From: Sedimentisphaerales bacterium | GTDB lineage: Bacteria; Planctomycetota; Phycisphaerae; Sedimentisphaerales; Anaerohalosphaeraceae | Assembly (NCBI GenBank): GCA_016926155.1 | Contig: JAFGPC010000081.1 | Span: 1 to 58,932 of the forward strand | Reading direction: 5' to 3' | Length of the DNA: 58,932 nt | In this document: positions 15,819-24,040 of the stretch, piece after piece | How positions within the stretch are numbered: position 1 is the stretch's first letter | How the letters are laid out: each line of letters opens with the position of its first letter | Made by a program: the position numbers and the translations under genes | The notes under the pieces: model-generated | Database searches by the model: none | Seen by the model: the letters and a program-made list of their open reading frames with translations, nothing else | What the model was told of the DNA's origin: nothing

Positions 15819-17642
15819 ATGCGTAAATCGTATCTTTGCACAGGTTTGTTATTCGTATTTTCGGTTACTCTATTATTACCCGGCGGCGCTTTCGCCAAGG
15901 ATGCGTTGTTCGATCTGCTGCCTTCCGACAGCTTGTTTTGCCTGCGCGTCAACAACTACGACTACGCCCTGGGTCAGATGGACCAGTTTTTATCGGGCCT
16001 TGCCCCGATGAGCCTGGCGATGGCCGGACGGATGCCGCTGGCTCAACTGCTGGGCGATCCTTCCCTGAATCATGTCAAGATGACCGGCAGCTTTGCCGCT
16101 TTCGGCATCCAGCAAGACAACGGGAACATCGCCGTGGCGCTGATGATTCCCATTGAGGATTTTGACGCATTTATCCAAGACAATCCCAACTGCAAGGGGC
16201 CGGACGAGAACGGGATCTGCAAGATTGTCGCTCCGCAGGACAATACCAAAGTCACCGCAACCCTGACCAAGGTGGGGGATTACGCCCTGTGTACCTGGAA
16301 GGATAAAACCGAGCCGTTGGCAGCGCTGGCCAAAAGCCTGAAAGCCAAGCAGGATTCGCTGGAAGGATTTCTGGGACAGGCTGTCACCCAGCAGGCGGCC
16401 AAGGCCCCGGCTTGGGTGTACGGCAACGTGCAGCGAGCCGGCCAGATCGTACGGCCGATGATTGAGATGGGATTTGCCCATATGCAGGAGGAGATGAAGA
16501 AGGCCGCTGAACTGGGCCAGGGCCCGGGCATGGAAATCGCCAATATTTTCAATATGTATCGTGAGATCATTGACGGTCTTATGAGCGAATTGGAATATGT
16601 TTCGGTGGCGATTCAGCCCAGCGCCGAGGCATTGCAGATCAGCCCGACGCTGGTAGCCGTCGAAGGCACGACGCTGGCCAAAATTATGTCGCCCGATCCT
16701 TCTCCCAAACCGGTCGGCCTTCTGGAATACCTGCCGAACCGGGCCGCGATTAACTTCGCGTGCAAGACCGGACCGAAGGAATCCTGGAAGTTGGCATATG
16801 AGGGCATGTTCGACATCTTCAAGATGATGATGGGCGATAAGGCCGATGAAAGCAAGATGAATAAACTCCGCAACCTGACCAACCGCTCGGTTGACGCGAT
16901 GGGCGGTTCAATGGCGTTTTCGATGGGAGTCCGCCGAGGTACACCGCCATTTTCGGTCGTCAGTATTACCGAACTTTCCGATCCTGCCGCGTATCGTAAA
17001 ACACTCGACGAAAACGCGGCGCTTGCCAAGGAGGGAGTGTTCAACGATCTCTATAAATGGATGGGGCTGCAGATGGATTTCCAGATGCAGCAGGATGTGC
17101 TGGAGATCCGCGGCGAGAAAGTGGATGCAATGAAGATCGGTTTTGATGTGACCGGCGACAATGAAGAGATGAAAAAGGCGATCCAGGCCATGTACGGCGA
17201 CGGGCTGGAGATGTATCTGGCCATCGTGGGCGACAAGTACATCGGAGCGATGGGCCCCAACACGGAACGTGTCATGGGACGATTGATCGGACGCGTCAAG
17301 TCGAACCGTGAAAGGTCCGTGGCCTCTGAGATGCAGGCAGCGCTGGATCTGATCGGCGGTGCTGAAAAGAACGAGATGGTAATGACTCTTAATGTGGTCC
17401 GTCTAATGGGGATGGGCATGAACATGGCCAAACGAATGGCCCCGCCGGATGCACCGATTCCGAGTGTCGGCGATATAGAGACCTCCAGCAATATCGTGGT
17501 GGGAGCTCGATCCAGTTCTGTAGGACGAACCGAGATAGATATCGTGGTTCCCAAGGCGCACGTGCTGGAAATCAAGAAGATGGCTGAAAGCATGGAGCAG
17601 TCGCTTAAGGATTCCACAACGACTGCAATGGATCTGAATTAG
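15819..17642 (+). CDS. Exported Met-rich protein of unknown function
   Basis: A 607-residue protein with a clear Sec signal peptide (hydrophobic core LLFVFSVTLLLPGG, cleavage near AFA, about residue 25). It opens the mature region with LFDLLPSDSLFCLRVNNYD, as in many uncharacterised planctomycete exported proteins. I see no catalytic motif or membrane anchor after the signal. The mature chain is rich in Met, especially about 215-255 and 400-430, and mostly helical/amphipathic. ATG 15819 is preceded by GGGAGG at 7 bases. It stands alone and ends 25 bases before a strong terminator. Confidence 0.75.
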   Translation: MRKSYLCTGLLFVFSVTLLLPGGAFAKDALFDLLPSDSLFCLRVNNYDYALGQMDQFLSGLAPMSLAMAGRMPLAQLLGDPSLNHVKMTGSFAAFGIQQDNGNIAVALMIPIEDFDAFIQDNPNCKGPDENGICKIVAPQDNTKVTATLTKVGDYALCTWKDKTEPLAALAKSLKAKQDSLEGFLGQAVTQQAAKAPAWVYGNVQRAGQIVRPMIEMGFAHMQEEMKKAAELGQGPGMEIANIFNMYREIIDGLMSELEYVSVAIQPSAEALQISPTLVAVEGTTLAKIMSPDPSPKPVGLLEYLPNRAAINFACKTGPKESWKLAYEGMFDIFKMMMGDKADESKMNKLRNLTNRSVDAMGGSMAFSMGVRRGTPPFSVVSITELSDPAAYRKTLDENAALAKEGVFNDLYKWMGLQMDFQMQQDVLEIRGEKVDAMKIGFDVTGDNEEMKKAIQAMYGDGLEMYLAIVGDKYIGAMGPNTERVMGRLIGRVKSNRERSVASEMQAALDLIGGAEKNEMVMTLNVVRLMGMGMNMAKRMAPPDAPIPSVGDIETSSNIVVGARSSSVGRTEIDIVVPKAHVLEIKKMAESMEQSLKDSTTTAMDLN

Positions 17643-17667
17643 TCTTTTCTATTCTTGTGTTTCTCAG

Positions 17668-17698
17668 GGCGATGGTCTTCGGATCATCGCCTTTTTTT
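17668..17698 (+). terminator. Rho-independent terminator after the Met-rich protein gene
   Basis: A 10-bp stem (GGCGATGGTC with GATCATCGCC, one G-U pair) closes a stable TTCG tetraloop and is followed by seven T residues. Confidence 0.92.
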
Positions 17699-17745
17699 AC
17701 TCTTTCCCTAATTGCAGAGAACCGTTCGGATCGTAATGCCTGTGG

Positions 17746-18894
17746 TTATTCGGGTCCATAGGAATAGTAATTGTTCCTCATTTTGGAATCCTTGACAACC
17801 TCGTCATAATCATCGAACCAGCAGGCATGGGGATTGCGTTTAAGAATCATGAATTTACTATCGAGTTCGGTCTGGGACGAGCGATGATACTTCATGTAGA
17901 CATGGGCATCGTCAAGGCCGATGATTTCTATCTTGCCGGTCAGATGCGACATGACAAACCGGGCCCGCTTGCCCAGGCCGGAGACTTTGGAACGAGCCTC
18001 TTCGAAGATCCGGTATGCCTCTTCAATGGGTACGGCCAGATGTTTATTGCCGGATGCGGGACGACATTGAAACACATAATAGGGCGGGATTCCGATAAAA
18101 GAAAGATCTCTGAACAGAGCCGCAAGAACATCCGCATCATCGTTAATCCCACGTATCATGGGCGTCTGATTGGCCAATACAGCACCGGCCGCTCGCAAAG
18201 CCCGGATCGCCGTTTTCGCAGGTGCTGTCAGCTCCCTGGGATGGTCGAAGTGGGTCATCAAATAAACACATTTGTCATTTTGGTCGCATCGTCGAATCAG
18301 ATCGAACAAGTCCGGATCCTGAATAATCCGAAAGGGATTAAAGGCGGGTATTTTGCTGCCAATGCGAAGAATCCTGACGTGTTCAATTTCCAGAATAGGA
18401 TTGATAATCTCCTGCAAATCAGGCGTTGAGAGTATAAGCGGATCCCCGCCGGTCAGAAGCACATTTGTGATTTCAGGATGGTTCTGAATATACCGTACCG
18501 CACCATCGAGGTCTTTCACTATGCTTCCATGCCTGCTGATAAACACGCGCTTGCGGAAACAGTAGCGACAAATTCCCGCACAGACATTGCTGACCAACAG
18601 CAGAACCGTGGAATCGTATTTATGCTCCACACCGGGCATTATCGTGAAGTTTTCTTCGCCGGACGGATCAAATGAGCCCCACTGTTCCAACTCTCCCACA
18701 TCGGGAATAATAAGTCTTCGAATCGGATCGCCCGGATCCTCCCAGTCAATGAGAGATAAATAGTACGTATTTGCATGGAAACGATACATTTGTTCGATAT
18801 TCGCCAATCGGCTTTTTTCCTCGGAAGAAAGATGTTCCAGAAGTTCAATACTTGCAAGAGATCTAAAAGATTGTTTCGTGTTTTCTTGTGTCAT
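17746..18894 (-). CDS. KamA-family radical SAM protein (lysine 2,3-aminomutase-like)
   Basis: A 382-residue member of the KamA family, which uses SAM, a [4Fe-4S] cluster and PLP to shift amino groups. The cluster motif is CAGICRYC (Cys-x3-Cys-x2-Cys, near residue 110), followed by GGDPLI and HFDHPREL segments of the radical-SAM barrel and the NQTPMIRGIND motif. A Lys in HLTGKIEI near residue 330 is in the position of the PLP lysine. The Cys-rich zinc tail of clostridial aminomutase is absent, so the substrate may differ; lysine modification of EF-P or beta-lysine synthesis cannot be decided. No beta-lysine acetyltransferase or EF-P gene is adjacent. Confidence 0.85.
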   Translation of the reverse strand: MTQENTKQSFRSLASIELLEHLSSEEKSRLANIEQMYRFHANTYYLSLIDWEDPGDPIRRLIIPDVGELEQWGSFDPSGEENFTIMPGVEHKYDSTVLLLVSNVCAGICRYCFRKRVFISRHGSIVKDLDGAVRYIQNHPEITNVLLTGGDPLILSTPDLQEIINPILEIEHVRILRIGSKIPAFNPFRIIQDPDLFDLIRRCDQNDKCVYLMTHFDHPRELTAPAKTAIRALRAAGAVLANQTPMIRGINDDADVLAALFRDLSFIGIPPYYVFQCRPASGNKHLAVPIEEAYRIFEEARSKVSGLGKRARFVMSHLTGKIEIIGLDDAHVYMKYHRSSQTELDSKFMILKRNPHACWFDDYDEVVKDSKMRNNYYSYGPE

Positions 18895-19198
18895 ATAGAA
18901 ACCTGTCTGCTATTCTGCGGCGAAAGAAGAAGCAAGCGAGCCAAATCAGGAAACTTCGCTGAAGTTCAACTATATGGTTTTCAGAGCATGATCCTATGTA
19001 AACCTTCAGTATAACAGGGATAATATATTAGTCAAGCTGAGTTTTGGGATTCGACACACTCATCCACGATTGACGACCACATTTCGAAATCACGAACAGA
19101 TCAAAAATATCGTTTTTTAATATGGTTCGATTTTGAGCGACAAATGAGAAGAATAGCAAGAGCGCGGAATCCTTTTCTTAGACTATGGGCGGCCCCGG
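18895..19198. other. Gene-free region between kamA-like gene and histidine kinase
   Basis: 304 bases with the kamA-like promoter at 19008-19035 on the minus strand. The right part should hold the end of the kinase transcript, but I see no good terminator hairpin. Confidence 0.5.
19008..19035 (-). promoter_or_regulatory. Promoter of the KamA-family gene
   Basis: TTGACT (19035-19030) and TATACT (19013-19008) on the minus strand with a 16-base spacer, both close to consensus. The predicted leader is about 110 bases. Confidence 0.6.
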
Positions 19199-21355
19199 TT
19201 AATCCTTCTGAGCGGTCAGGGCGACACGGAGGATAACACCGGTGGGCCGGGCCGAGAGGATCTCGACAAATCCGTTATGGGCCTGGGCGAAACGTTTTAC
19301 CAGGGCCAGTCCCAGACCGGTTCCGGTGGTTTCACGGCGGGATTCTTCGCCGATGCGGTAGAATTCATCGAACACTTTTTTTCGCTGCAGCCGGGGGATA
19401 CCGGGACCGTGATCTTCAACCTCGATTAGAACATAGCCGTTGTCCAGCCGGGTGCGGACAGTAATGATTTTCTCCGCAGCATCACGAGCGTATTTAAGGG
19501 CGTTATCAAGCAGATTGATTACAATCTGCATGACCGCATCGGCATCGAAAGTAAATGAAGGCACAGGACCAAAATCCTTCTCGATCAGAAAGCCAGTCCG
19601 CTGGGCGCAGGGGGCCATCATATCGATCACTCCGTCGATGCACTCGTTCACATTACCCAGTTGGAAGACATATTTTTTCCTTCCACGCTGAATCCGCGAG
19701 AAGTCCAGTACATTTTCGATCAGCCGGCTGAGCCGTTCGGTCTCCTGTCGCATGGTGGAGTAATATTCCCCGCGTTTGTCGTCGGTTTTGACCCAGCCTT
19801 TTTCGAGCATTTCGGTATACATACGGATGCTGGTCAGGGGAGTCCGTAATTCATGCGAGACAGCCGAGATAAAATCGTCCTTCTTGCGGGCCAGTTTCAA
19901 TTGCGTCCGTGCACTGTTCCACAGGGCCAGCAGGGCCAGTACCGTGGCAATAAAGACGATCGACATGATAGCGAAGTACCAGTTCCGCAATGTGGCAATC
20001 TCGCCGGCCAGCCAGTTGGGATTCTGCTCCAGTAATCCTAACGCCAGGCTTCCGAAACCGAAATCCAGAATGGCCGTATGCGTCACATCGGCGGGAAGGG
20101 ACGATTCCTCGTGAGCAATATCATAACCCATTCCCCGTCGCATCAGGCGTGAGGCGGATTCCCGGACCTCGTCGACAAGGACATTCTGGTTGAGCCGGAA
20201 ACCCTGCAGGAAACGCTTCTGCTCGATCTGCACATTGCGTACGAGAAAGACCTGTTCCCCAAATACACCCGCATCCTGCCCATCCGGTATCACAATAGGC
20301 ACAAACGGTTCGATCCGAATCTGTACGGTTTCGACCGGAGCCTGGGTTTGGGAGGGTAAAGCAGTCTGCTGCATTCCCTCTTGCATTTCCCTTTGCTGCT
20401 GAGCCAATTGGATGTCAGCTTGCTGGGAGGAACCAGGACTCCTACCCCAGATCCTTCTTTGTTGTCGGGGATCTTCAGTCTGCCGAGATCGGCTCTGCGG
20501 TTGCTGTGGCTGGAGGGCAGTATCGGTCTGCTGCTGAAGCCGGTCTTCCTGCTGATTTGACTGCTCATAAAGCTGTTGACCTTGTTGTTCATACCGGGAG
20601 GGCTGCTGCGATTGTTCCCTATACTCCATGCCCATCATGTCCTGTTGAGATCGCTCCTGAAAACCGCGAGGATCAGTATTGGCGGTGTTCCATTCCACGT
20701 TGGCACGACTCTGGTTGAGCACCTGAACCTGCTGGGATTTATCGAGTGTGTCGATCCGATATTCACTTCGAGATCCCCCCATGCCTTTGGCTTGTGGCGT
20801 CGCCTTGGAAACAACCTGTTTCTTTAAAGATTCATTCTGGGCAATGATTTTCTGCTGGTCAGCCAGTGCCTGAAGCTGCTCGGTCAGGGCGGAGATATCC
20901 GGAGACAATCGGACGTTGAGTCTTGAAAGCAGGTTTTCCCTAATATCGTTATTGAGATAATTCTGCACCAGCAGCGGCGCTGTGTCGATCTGATCCATCT
21001 GGATGTAGGGATTCACAACGGCGCCGTCCGGTTCGATCTGAAAGTATCCAAAAGCCAGGCCATGATAAGGGCTGTCACCAAGCGGACTGCGAACCAGGGC
21101 ATTGCTCATATTGGCGGCAATGGGCACATAATAATATTGATAATCCGTATAGGGCCGCTTCTGCTCGTTTTGAATAAATTGATCCAGTTTTCGTTTCACA
21201 TCGGTCCGCACCTGTTCGGCAACGGCAGTGAACTCGGCCATCCGCCGCCCTTCCAAGCCGGCGGCATGCAGACTGAGTGAATGGAAACCCAACAGGCACA
21301 GCCCGCACAGGCCTGCGAAAATCACCGCCGTTATAATCCATAATCGCTTAATCAT
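19199..21355 (-). CDS. Sensor histidine kinase with Gln-rich extracytoplasmic region
   Basis: A 718-residue transmembrane kinase. Helix 1 lies at about 5-25. It is followed by an unusually long extracytoplasmic region of about 430 residues whose part at about 218-335 is glutamine-rich and low in complexity, then helix 2 at about 455-478. No HAMP domain is visible. The HisKA domain has the phospho-acceptor in SHELRTPLTS (about 498). The ATPase domain shows NLLDNALKYA (N box), VEDHGPGIP (G1), FDEFYR (F box) and GTGLGLALV (G2). ATG 21355 is 10 bases after the response-regulator stop with AGGA in front; an upstream ATG inside the regulator gene is less likely. It should phosphorylate the regulator encoded upstream. 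Confidence 0.9.
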   Translation of the reverse strand: MIKRLWIITAVIFAGLCGLCLLGFHSLSLHAAGLEGRRMAEFTAVAEQVRTDVKRKLDQFIQNEQKRPYTDYQYYYVPIAANMSNALVRSPLGDSPYHGLAFGYFQIEPDGAVVNPYIQMDQIDTAPLLVQNYLNNDIRENLLSRLNVRLSPDISALTEQLQALADQQKIIAQNESLKKQVVSKATPQAKGMGGSRSEYRIDTLDKSQQVQVLNQSRANVEWNTANTDPRGFQERSQQDMMGMEYREQSQQPSRYEQQGQQLYEQSNQQEDRLQQQTDTALQPQQPQSRSRQTEDPRQQRRIWGRSPGSSQQADIQLAQQQREMQEGMQQTALPSQTQAPVETVQIRIEPFVPIVIPDGQDAGVFGEQVFLVRNVQIEQKRFLQGFRLNQNVLVDEVRESASRLMRRGMGYDIAHEESSLPADVTHTAILDFGFGSLALGLLEQNPNWLAGEIATLRNWYFAIMSIVFIATVLALLALWNSARTQLKLARKKDDFISAVSHELRTPLTSIRMYTEMLEKGWVKTDDKRGEYYSTMRQETERLSRLIENVLDFSRIQRGRKKYVFQLGNVNECIDGVIDMMAPCAQRTGFLIEKDFGPVPSFTFDADAVMQIVINLLDNALKYARDAAEKIITVRTRLDNGYVLIEVEDHGPGIPRLQRKKVFDEFYRIGEESRRETTGTGLGLALVKRFAQAHNGFVEILSARPTGVILRVALTAQKD

Positions 21356-21365
21356 ATCCTGGTCT

Positions 21366-22061
21366 CTATTGGGACTCGTACATATACCCCACACCGCGGA
21401 CGGTTTTGATCAGGGTCGGTTCATTCGGATCCGGTTCGATTTTGCTGCGAAGCTTGGCAATGTGCATATCGACCGTTCGCGTTTCAATTTCGTTCATCGA
21501 TTCGCCCCAGACCTTTTCGTACAATTCCTCACGGCTGATGACTCGATTGGGATTGGCGGCAAAGGTCTGGATCATCATGGCCTGCCGCTTGCTAATGGGG
21601 ATTTCTTGTCCGTCCACGATCACCTTAAGTCCGGATATGTCCACCTGCAGGGAGCCGAACTGAAACCGCTGCCCGACCGATCGTGCCGGATCGGTGCGGC
21701 GCAGGATGGCCCGAATCCGAGCCAGCAATTCTTCCAGTGAGAAGGGCTTTGTAACATAATCGTCAGCCCCCAGATCCAGCCCATTGATCTTTTCTCTTTC
21801 CTGGCCTTTGGCGGTCAGCATGATGATCGGTGTGGTCAGACCGTTCTGACGCCATTGGCGGCACAGGTCCTCTCCGCTGATTTTGGGCAGCATCAGATCC
21901 AGCAGGATCAGGTCATACCGATGATCCCGCACCGCCCGCTGGGCTTCGAGACCATCTTCGACAGCCGTGACCATGTAATCATGGAATTCCAGAAAATCGA
22001 TCAGGCCCGAACGGATCCGCGGTTCATCCTCCACAATCAGTATACTTACGTTTTCTTCCAT
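21366..22061 (-). CDS. OmpR/PhoB-family response regulator
   Basis: A 231-residue two-domain regulator. The receiver (about 6-118) has the acidic pair in IVEDEP, phospho-acceptor Asp in LILLDLMLPK (about 54), Thr in IMLTAKG and Lys in DDYVTKPF. The C-terminal winged helix (about 130-228) ends with the recognition and wing motifs RTVDMHIAKLRSKIE and IKTVRGVGYMYE. It is co-transcribed with the kinase 10 bases downstream. Tandem 11-bp-spaced half-sites lie in the divergent promoter region, the arrangement this family binds, so it may regulate itself and the DUF4139/vWA/MuiA operon. Confidence 0.95.
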   Translation of the reverse strand: MEENVSILIVEDEPRIRSGLIDFLEFHDYMVTAVEDGLEAQRAVRDHRYDLILLDLMLPKISGEDLCRQWRQNGLTTPIIMLTAKGQEREKINGLDLGADDYVTKPFSLEELLARIRAILRRTDPARSVGQRFQFGSLQVDISGLKVIVDGQEIPISKRQAMMIQTFAANPNRVISREELYEKVWGESMNEIETRTVDMHIAKLRSKIEPDPNEPTLIKTVRGVGYMYESQ

Positions 22062-22099
22062 AATAATGCCTCATCCAATATCGGCTTCTCCCTGCTTCT

Positions 22100-22105
22100 A
22101 TTATA
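22100..22105 (-). promoter_or_regulatory. Candidate -10 box of the two-component operon
   Basis: TATAAT on the minus strand (22105-22100), 39 bases upstream of the regulator start. The -35 region (about ATCACA at 17 bases) is poor, as expected for an activator-dependent promoter. Confidence 0.35.
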
Positions 22106-22126
22106 GGGTACATCGCCTAATGTGTG

Positions 22127-22144
22127 ATGTAAATTGAATGTAAA
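22127..22144. promoter_or_regulatory. Candidate OmpR/PhoB-type regulator box
   Basis: ATGTAAA occurs at 22127-22133 and again at 22138-22144, an 11-bp direct repeat typical of OmpR-family sites. It overlaps a possible plus-strand -35 (TTGAAT 22134-22139) with TATTTT 18 bases further on. An inverted pair TACATC/GATGTA (22109-22114, 22126-22131) overlaps it. Confidence 0.45.
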
Positions 22145-22247
22145 AAGCTACGCCCGATATTTTACAGGCCTTTTACTTCGGATCGAGCCTCCACAAACGT
22201 ACACTCTAAGTAGGGTAAAGTACACAATTTTTGAAAGGGAGAATGAC

Positions 22248-24002
22248 ATGAGCCAGATTCAGATTCGCATCGGTAAAGCACTTTTCTTTCTGTGTTTTCT
22301 TGCTACAAGCTTTGGCCTGGTACAAGGAAGTAATGAGGAAGTTTTATCCAGCATCCCTGTTCGAGAGGTAACGGTCTTCAAAGACGGGCATGCCTTTGTG
22401 CTGCATGAGGGTGAACTGGCTACCAATGATCAGGGGAATATCGTATTAGATACACTACCCCGTCCTGTGATCGGCACATTCTGGCCTTACAGTGCCGAGA
22501 CACATACGCGGCTTTCAGCCACGGTTACCGGCAAGGAGATTGTAACAGTGGACAAGACCGCCCTTTCGATCCGCGAGCTGATCGAGGCCAACCTTGGTAA
22601 ACGTGTATTGATCCGAGACAATTATGAATCCCATCCTTATGAGGCGACACTGGTGCGTCTGCTGGAACGAACCACTGAAGAATTGCAGGAAAGTTCTGTT
22701 CCCGGGAGCGATCCTGCTCTGCCTCAAAAGAGCGATGTACTTCTGATCCGGGTGGCCGAGGGTGTCAGGGCGGTTCAAGTAGGACATATCCAAAAGATTA
22801 CGTTTCTTGACGAGCCTTGCGATACGATCCATGAAGAGGAATTCCGGAATGTTATGACGCTCAAACTGGATTGGGAAGGAAAGCCTCAGAATACCGCTCA
22901 GGTCGGAATGGTCTATCTGCAGCGCGGGATTCGATGGATTCCCAACTATCGCATCGACATCGACGGACAGGGAAAGGCACATCTCAAGCTGCAGGCCACT
23001 CTGGTCAATGAACTGACGGATCTGCACGATACGACAGTGCATTTGGTCATCGGCGTGCCCAGCTTTGCTTTCAAGGATACGGTTGATCCTATCAGCCTGC
23101 AGGAATCGGTAGCCCAACTCTCCAGTGTCTTTCGGGAGAATGCACAGACAGCCTATGCCTTCAGTAATGCGATCATGACCCAGGCGGCGATGCCCAGTCC
23201 CCGTTTCAGTGAAACCCGCAGCCGGGGAGATACGATTGATCTGGGACCTGAGGTGATCGGCTCAGGAGGTAATGAAGACCTGTATGTGTTCACTCTGGAG
23301 CATGTTACTCTTAAGAAAGGGCAACGGATGGTCGTATCGGTGACCGAATACAACCTGGAGTATCGAGATGTGTTTGTATTAGACCTGCCTTTCGGGCCTC
23401 CTCCTGAAGTGCGGCAGAATTTCAACAGTCAGCAGCAGCAGCAACTGGCCGAGTTACTGGCCGCCCCTAAGGCACAACACGTCATTCGTCTTAAAAATGA
23501 CGGTGAACATCCCATCACCACGGCCCCCGCTCTGATTCTGCGGGAAGGAAAACTGATCGCTCAGGGGATGACCAAATATACCGCCATCGGTGCAAGCGGT
23601 GATGTGGAACTGACCAGTGCTGTGGATATCTCGGTCAAGAAACTTGATGAGGAAACTGAGCGTACACCCAGCGCCATGCGATGGAATAACTCTGACTACG
23701 CACGAAGCGATCTTCATGGACAAATCACTCTGACCAACCATAAAGACAAAACGATTACGCTGGAAGTTACCCGATCAGTTTTGGGACATATCGACAGCGC
23801 TACGCAGGAGGGAACAATCGAGCATCTGGGACGGCATGAAGGCTGGCTGACCAGTGGTGTACCCGTCTGGTGGAACTGGTACAACTGGCCTTATTGGTGG
23901 TATCACCTCAATTCCATTGGACGGATGCAATGGGAGACCACTCTCGAGGCAGGTCAGTCAATCGAGCTCCAATATCAATGGCATTATTTCTGGCGGATGT
24001 AA
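22248..24002 (+). CDS. Exported DUF4139-like protein
   Basis: A 584-residue protein with an N-terminal signal sequence (about 8-27). After REVTVFKDGHAFVLHEGEL, a short beta domain comparable to DUF4140, comes a long beta-rich region with VYLQRGIRWIPNYRIDI, KLQATLVNELTDLHDTTVHLVIG and the C-terminal EAGQSIELQYQWHYF. These match the core pattern of DUF4139. It is thus a distant paralogue of the MuiA-like protein two genes downstream. An aromatic stretch (about 545-565) with many Trp residues near the end is unusual. ATG 22248 is preceded by GGGAG. First gene of a three-gene operon; the envelope role is unknown. Confidence 0.7.
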   Translation: MSQIQIRIGKALFFLCFLATSFGLVQGSNEEVLSSIPVREVTVFKDGHAFVLHEGELATNDQGNIVLDTLPRPVIGTFWPYSAETHTRLSATVTGKEIVTVDKTALSIRELIEANLGKRVLIRDNYESHPYEATLVRLLERTTEELQESSVPGSDPALPQKSDVLLIRVAEGVRAVQVGHIQKITFLDEPCDTIHEEEFRNVMTLKLDWEGKPQNTAQVGMVYLQRGIRWIPNYRIDIDGQGKAHLKLQATLVNELTDLHDTTVHLVIGVPSFAFKDTVDPISLQESVAQLSSVFRENAQTAYAFSNAIMTQAAMPSPRFSETRSRGDTIDLGPEVIGSGGNEDLYVFTLEHVTLKKGQRMVVSVTEYNLEYRDVFVLDLPFGPPPEVRQNFNSQQQQQLAELLAAPKAQHVIRLKNDGEHPITTAPALILREGKLIAQGMTKYTAIGASGDVELTSAVDISVKKLDEETERTPSAMRWNNSDYARSDLHGQITLTNHKDKTITLEVTRSVLGHIDSATQEGTIEHLGRHEGWLTSGVPVWWNWYNWPYWWYHLNSIGRMQWETTLEAGQSIELQYQWHYFWRM

Positions 24003-24040
24003 ACCGAGACGTATGAGAAATGCTTTGAAAGGGTAGAACG

